A stretch of 8,634 nt of DNA, taken from positions 455 to 9,088 of the forward strand of contig JAMCQI010000023.1 of the NCBI GenBank assembly GCA_023381515.1, written 5' to 3'. The stretch's first letter is position 1; each line of letters opens with the position of its first letter. The position numbers were made by a program, and so were the translations under genes. This document shows, piece by piece, positions 4,954 through 8,634 of this stretch. Source of the DNA: Chloroflexota bacterium (GTDB lineage Bacteria > Chloroflexota > Anaerolineae > UBA4142). The notes beneath the pieces are model-generated. The model did no database searches and was not told the origin of the DNA. It was given only the letters and a program-made list of their open reading frames with translations.

Positions 4954-6546
4954 GTGGTTTCCGCTGACCGAGCGACTGTGCCGAGTTCGGTTCGACCGCG
5001 TCGCATTGCTCAGGCTGCGACGATCGTTATGGTATTCTTTGTAACGAGTCGCGTCCTGGGGTTGGCGCGCGATATCGTCATCAGCCACCAGTTCGGGACC
5101 TCGCGGGCGCTGGACGCCTATTTCGCCGCGTTCAACGTGCCGGATTTCATCTTCAACGTGATTGCGGGCGGGGCGCTTGGCTCCGCCTTCATCCCGACGT
5201 TTGCGGCGGCGCTCGCGGTCTCCGATTACCGTCGAGCGTGGCGGCTCGCGAGCGCTGTGATCAATCTGGCGCTCTTGCTCTTGACCGCTATTGCCGTCGT
5301 CATTGCGGTCTTTGCGCCGCAGATTGCCGACGCAACGGTCGCGCGGGGATTCGCGCCGGCCGATCAATTGGAGACGGCGAACCTGATGCGGTGGATGCTC
5401 GTCACGCCGATAGTCTTCGGTGTGAGCGGGATCGTGATGGGCATCCTGAATTCGCATCAACATTTCGTGCTGCCCGCGCTCGCGCCGGTTCTGTACAATG
5501 CTTCGATCGTCGGCGGCGCGGTCTTTCTCGCTCCGTCGATGGGCGTCTATGGGCTTGCGGCGGGAGTCGTTTTCGGCGCGTTCCTCCACCTGGCAGTTCA
5601 GGTCCCATGGCTGGTGCGCGAACGAATGCAGTATCGGCCGATCTTGGGGCTGCAAGATCCGGACGTGCGCGAGGTGGGACGGCTGATGCTCCCGCGCACA
5701 TTCGGGATCGCAGCCGTGCAGCTCAATTTCCTGATCAACACAGTCCTTGCGTCGGGGCTGCCGGCCGGCCGAATTGCCGCACTCTCGTACGCGTGGCGCC
5801 TGATGCTTCTTCCCGTGGGAATCGTCGGTCAGTCTCTCGGAACGGCAGTCTTTCCCACCTTTTCCGAGCAGACGGCGCGAAGCGAGCACGAAGATTTTCG
5901 GCGGACGTTTTCGACCGCGTTTCGTACGACGATGTACCTGACCGTGCCGGCAGCGGTTGGTCTGATCATTCTGGGACGGCCGCTGGTCGCCCTGGTCTTC
6001 CAGAGGGGCGAGTTTGACGCGCAGTCGACGGCGGAAACGACCTGGGCATTGCAGTTTTATGCGATCGCCTTGTTCGCTCACTCAGGCCTGGAGATCGTCA
6101 CGCGCGCGTTCTACGCCATGCACGACACAAAAACGCCCGTGATGGTCGGTGTGGCGGCGATGGCGGTCAACATCGCCTTGAGCCTGGCGTTGATCGGGCC
6201 CTTGGCGCAGGGCGGGCTGGCGCTCGCGACGTCGGTCGCCACCATCCTCGAGATGTCGACGCTGCTCTTCATTCTGCGAAGTCGTTTCGGCGCTCTAGAG
6301 AACGGACGCGTCTCGCTCGACGAGCCGCGCATAGCCGCCAGCATCGCGCGCACCGTCGCGGGCGCTCTCGTCATGGGGGCAGTTCTCGTTCTGTTGGTCG
6401 ACTATTTGGCGGCGCGGAGCGCCGTTCTCGTGGGGCTCGCCGGATTGGCCGTGGGTGCGGGTGTCTACTTTGGAGTGACGGCATTGCTCCGTTCAGAAGA
6501 AGTGACCATGGTCGTTCACAGGTTGGCTCTTTCTTTTAGAAGATGA
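4954..6546 (+). CDS. murJ: Lipid II flippase MurJ (MviN family)
   Basis: Polytopic membrane protein of about 530 aa (the family usually has 14 TM helices) that flips lipid II outward for peptidoglycan synthesis. Signature segments are TSRVLGLARDIVISHQFG (about 31-48), DAYFAAFNVPD (about 54-64), AGGALGSAFIPTF (about 71-83) and SYAWRLMLLPVGIVGQSLGT (about 278-297). R33, R39 and R282 align with the functionally important E. coli Arg18, Arg24 and Arg270. The position of E. coli Arg52 is Phe67 here, and Glu57 is Gly72. The start is uncertain: GTG 4954 is preferred because the promoter places the mRNA 5' end there and no candidate has a Shine-Dalgarno. The alternatives are ATG 4945 (inside the -10 box) and GTG 4978. 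Either choice changes only the cytoplasmic N-terminus. It is followed after 67 bp by prfA. Confidence 0.93.
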   Translation: MVSADRATVPSSVRPRRIAQAATIVMVFFVTSRVLGLARDIVISHQFGTSRALDAYFAAFNVPDFIFNVIAGGALGSAFIPTFAAALAVSDYRRAWRLASAVINLALLLLTAIAVVIAVFAPQIADATVARGFAPADQLETANLMRWMLVTPIVFGVSGIVMGILNSHQHFVLPALAPVLYNASIVGGAVFLAPSMGVYGLAAGVVFGAFLHLAVQVPWLVRERMQYRPILGLQDPDVREVGRLMLPRTFGIAAVQLNFLINTVLASGLPAGRIAALSYAWRLMLLPVGIVGQSLGTAVFPTFSEQTARSEHEDFRRTFSTAFRTTMYLTVPAAVGLIILGRPLVALVFQRGEFDAQSTAETTWALQFYAIALFAHSGLEIVTRAFYAMHDTKTPVMVGVAAMAVNIALSLALIGPLAQGGLALATSVATILEMSTLLFILRSRFGALENGRVSLDEPRIAASIARTVAGALVMGAVLVLLVDYLAARSAVLVGLAGLAVGAGVYFGVTALLRSEEVTMVVHRLALSFRR

Positions 6547-6613
6547 ATGGCGGCCAAGCGCCCGTAGGCTTTGATAGATCGGGCAACCTTGTTGGCTCGC
6601 CGCTGGGGATTGA

Positions 6614-7684
6614 ATGCTGGAGAAACTAGAGGCGATCGAAAAGCGATACGAAGAGCTGCACGCCGCGATGGAGGACTCGTCCGTCGTGTCGGATCAGAAT
6701 CGCTTGCGCCAAGTCACACGTGAGCTGAGCGGCATCGAGGAGACCGTCTCACGGTTTCGCGAGTACAAGAATGTTCACGACGCGCTCGAAAAAACGCGCG
6801 CCCTGGCGCGGGACGAAGCGGACGAAGAGCTGCGCGCGATGGCCCGGGAGGAGGCGATCAGTCTCGAGGGGCAAGACACGCGCTTGCTTGAAGAGCTGAG
6901 GCTGCTTCTCGTGCCCAAAGATCCTCGCGACGACAGGGACGTATTCGTCGAAGTGCGCGCGGGCACTGGCGGTGACGAGGCGGCCCTCTTTGCGGCTGAC
7001 CTGTTTCGGATGTACACCCGTTACGCCGAAGGGAAAGGCTGGAAGGTGGAGTTGGTCGACGAGAATCGCACCGGGCTGAAAGGCGTCAAGGAGGTCGTTT
7101 TTGAGATTCGAGGCCGGGGCGCATTCTCGCGTCTCAAGTACGAAAGCGGTGTTCACCGCGTGCAGCGGATCCCGGTGACCGAGTCGAGCGGCCGCATCCA
7201 CACCTCGACGGCGACGGTGGCCGTGCTGGCGGAGGTGGACGACGTCGCGGTCGATATCAAGCCGGACGAAATCAAGGTGGACATTTTTCACGCCTCGGGT
7301 CACGGCGGCCAGAACGTCCAGAAGGTTGCGACGGCCGTGCGGATCACGCATTTGCCTACCGGCATTGTCGTGGCATGCCAGGACCAGCGCTCTCAGCTCC
7401 AGAACAAGATCCGGGCGATGGGTGTGCTGCGTGCCCGCTTATACGAGATCGAGGTTGAGCGGCAGCAGCGCGAGATCACGGCGGCCCGGCGGGCGCAGGT
7501 GGGGACCGGCGAACGGGCGGAAAAGATCCGCACATACAATTTCCCCCAGGACCGCGTCACCGATCACCGGATCGGGCTCACCGCGCACAACCTTCCGCGC
7601 ATTCTCGACGGCGACCTCGACACGATCATCGATGCGTTGATTATGGAAGACCAGAGCGCGCGATTGCAGGACGCGGGCGTGTGA
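6614..7684 (+). CDS. prfA: Peptide chain release factor 1 (RF1)
   Basis: Class I release factor of 356 aa (E. coli RF1 has 360) that reads UAA and UAG and triggers peptidyl-tRNA hydrolysis. The N-terminal domain is a helical region (about 1-100) opening with LEKLEAIEKRYEEL. EVRAGTGGDEAALFAADLFRM follows. The stop-codon-reading tripeptide is P187-V188-T189 in IPVTESSGRIHTSTATVAVL; PxT is the RF1 form, as opposed to SPF in RF2. The catalytic GGQ is residues 231-233. The C-terminus has RTYNFPQDRVTDHRIGLT, typical of RF1. No internal frameshift site is present, as expected for RF1. ATG 6614 has GGGGA at 6605-6609. The residues around GGQ (HGGQNVQ) differ from the E. coli version (AGGQHVN), with the catalytic triplet intact. 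The common downstream partner prmC, which methylates this Gln, is not next to it. Confidence 0.97.
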   Translation: MLEKLEAIEKRYEELHAAMEDSSVVSDQNRLRQVTRELSGIEETVSRFREYKNVHDALEKTRALARDEADEELRAMAREEAISLEGQDTRLLEELRLLLVPKDPRDDRDVFVEVRAGTGGDEAALFAADLFRMYTRYAEGKGWKVELVDENRTGLKGVKEVVFEIRGRGAFSRLKYESGVHRVQRIPVTESSGRIHTSTATVAVLAEVDDVAVDIKPDEIKVDIFHASGHGGQNVQKVATAVRITHLPTGIVVACQDQRSQLQNKIRAMGVLRARLYEIEVERQQREITAARRAQVGTGERAEKIRTYNFPQDRVTDHRIGLTAHNLPRILDGDLDTIIDALIMEDQSARLQDAGV

Positions 7685-7686
7685 CC

Positions 7687-7695
7687 TGGTAGAAT
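7687..7695 (+). promoter_or_regulatory. Possible extended -10 TGGTAGAAT before the SleB-like gene
   Basis: TGn followed by TAGAAT starts 3 nt after the prfA stop. A start near 7702 would give a leader of about 31 nt before ATG 7733. No good -35 is visible at normal spacing (TTGCAG at 7664-7669 is 20 bp away). It has the same TGn design as the murJ promoter. Confidence 0.45.
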
Positions 7696-7732
7696 CGCCG
7701 GGCTGCGCGGCTCTGCTCTTGGCTTGTGCCGC

Positions 7733-8581
7733 ATGAAGGGTCTCGCATTTCCAGAAAAAGACGCGAAACCGTCCGGACAGAGCATTGGGCTGCTGATCGC
7801 CGTGCTTGCTTCTGTCGTCGTGATGGCGCTATTGTACCAAGAGGCGCCTCCGCGTGAGACGGAGCGCGCGGAGGAACTGACCCCCACTCTGATCGCTACG
7901 CCACTCCCTAGCTTTACCCAGGCTGAGGTGAGCGCTGTAGCCAACGTAGCGACCTACGAAGCGCAAATCTTTCCAGAGCCGCTGAAATCAAAGGCGTACG
8001 CAGCGATAGCGTGGACGCTTCGAAATCGAGTCGAAAAAGGGTTTGGGGGCACGGTCGACTATACCGACGAGGCGCTGCTGAGCCGATATTCGTCTTACGC
8101 ACTACACAAAGATGACCCGGCGGACCCGCTTGCGGTCCAGATCGCCGAGGGCGTGTTGAGCGAAGAGTCGAGTGAGGCCGACCCGACTCACGGAGCGCGA
8201 CACTATGTCGACAATTCGTATTGGACTGGCACTCACGATCAAATCGGCGCCGCGGTCAAGGTTCGGGGCAAATTCAGCGACCTGGATGTGCTGAGGCTCG
8301 TGGGCGCGGACAAATTCACGCTGACGATAGAATGGAAATCGGCGGCTGACAACCCCAAGGGCGCGCTGTACTATGGACTCTACTTCTTTGACTATTGGCC
8401 TCCGCCGCTTCCGGTCGTCACTCCAACCTACACGCCGACGCCAAAACCGACGAGCACTCGAACGCCGACCCTAACGCCGAGACCGACGCCCACGCGTACG
8501 GCGACTCCGACGATGACGGTGACGGATACGATAACTGCGACCGGGGTGCTGTCTCCGACCGAGACATCTTCAGCTCCCTGA
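7733..8581 (+). CDS. Membrane-anchored SleB-like hydrolase-domain protein with Thr-Pro tail
   Basis: Protein of 282 aa. Residues 1-17 are cytoplasmic, one TM helix is at about 18-35, a Pro/Thr/Glu-rich linker follows to about 60, then a globular domain at about 61-227 and a low-complexity Thr-Pro tail from 230 to the end (repeated TPT/PTPT/RTPT units). The globular domain opens FTQAEVSAVANVATYEAQIF and continues AAIAWTLRNRVEKGFGG. It later has ADPTHGARHYVDNSYW (about 149-164). This order resembles SleB/CwlJ-type wall hydrolases (Hydrolase_2): the catalytic Glu of their A-E-A-R motif would be E76, the LNRV motif is LRNRV, and D-P-T-G-G-A becomes D-P-T-H-G-A. The domain would face outside, fitting a peptidoglycan role near murJ. 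Sequence match is moderate and catalysis is not shown. ATG 7733 has no clear Shine-Dalgarno; TTG 7724 is the alternative. It is probably transcribed with or just after prfA. Confidence 0.82.
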   Translation: MKGLAFPEKDAKPSGQSIGLLIAVLASVVVMALLYQEAPPRETERAEELTPTLIATPLPSFTQAEVSAVANVATYEAQIFPEPLKSKAYAAIAWTLRNRVEKGFGGTVDYTDEALLSRYSSYALHKDDPADPLAVQIAEGVLSEESSEADPTHGARHYVDNSYWTGTHDQIGAAVKVRGKFSDLDVLRLVGADKFTLTIEWKSAADNPKGALYYGLYFFDYWPPPLPVVTPTYTPTPKPTSTRTPTLTPRPTPTRTATPTMTVTDTITATGVLSPTETSSAP

Positions 8582-8606
8582 CCGCCAGCGAGCCGAGTCT
8601 CCTCTT

Positions 8607-8634
8607 ATGTTGTCGCTTGTTATCCGGCGTTTTG
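8607..8634 (+). CDS. Possible start of a further gene, cut by the window end
   Basis: ATG 8607 opens a frame reading MLSLVIRRF up to the last base. A short Arg-containing hydrophobic start of this kind is seen in membrane proteins such as transport permeases, but nine residues cannot identify a family, and no clear Shine-Dalgarno precedes it. Confidence 0.25.

Noticed and set aside
4879..6081. 400-residue open frame antisense to murJ
   Set aside because: Arg/Asp/His-rich without any recognisable fold; murJ motifs on the plus strand explain the region.
8430..8560. Repeated ACGCC/GACNCC pattern as a DNA repeat or CRISPR
   Set aside because: It is simply codons of the Thr-Pro tail, with irregular spacing and no unique spacers.

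Overview
The window is GC-rich, densely coded bacterial chromosome. It most resembles Chloroflexota. Evidence for this is the Thr-Pro repeat tail on the last protein, a secreted DUF5666-like protein beside a membrane-anchored multiheme cytochrome, several TTG/GTG starts, and ordinary sigma70-type promoters. The phylum is inferred from style and was not tested by a search. No mobile element, CRISPR array, tRNA or rRNA was seen.

Left part (1-3499, all +): the 3' end of an OmpR/PhoB-type response regulator overlaps by 4 bp a full-length HAMP/HisKA/HATPase sensor kinase. After the kinase come four TTTAA-type direct repeats spaced exactly 11 bp apart, which is the layout of a Pho box, followed by a TATACT -10 box. 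They lead into a secreted DUF5666-like protein with an acidic, His/Gly/Ser-rich tail, then a membrane-anchored pentaheme NapC/NirT-like cytochrome c. The layout suggests that the regulator pair, or a related Pho-type pair, controls the secreted protein/cytochrome operon.

Middle (3489-4567, - strand): a small DUF6504-like gene with a near-perfect Shine-Dalgarno overlaps the cytochrome gene tail to tail. Upstream of it is about 650 bp with no gene I recognise. That stretch is headed by a consensus promoter (TTGACA-17-TATAAA, pointing left) and holds fragmentary coding signal in more than one frame, so it may be a decayed gene, an unknown small gene or an RNA. An intrinsic terminator (4419-4448) then closes the rpsT unit.

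Right part (4568-8634): rpsT (ribosomal protein S20, -) and murJ (lipid II flippase, +) are divergent, with back-to-back promoters. The murJ promoter has a perfect extended -10, placed so that the mRNA would begin at or next to a GTG codon, which makes it a leaderless candidate. Next are prfA (release factor RF1) and a membrane-anchored protein with a SleB-like wall-hydrolase pattern and a Thr-Pro tail. A possible new reading frame starts in the last 28 bases. This half is mostly housekeeping: ribosome assembly, translation termination, and peptidoglycan precursor export and possibly remodelling.
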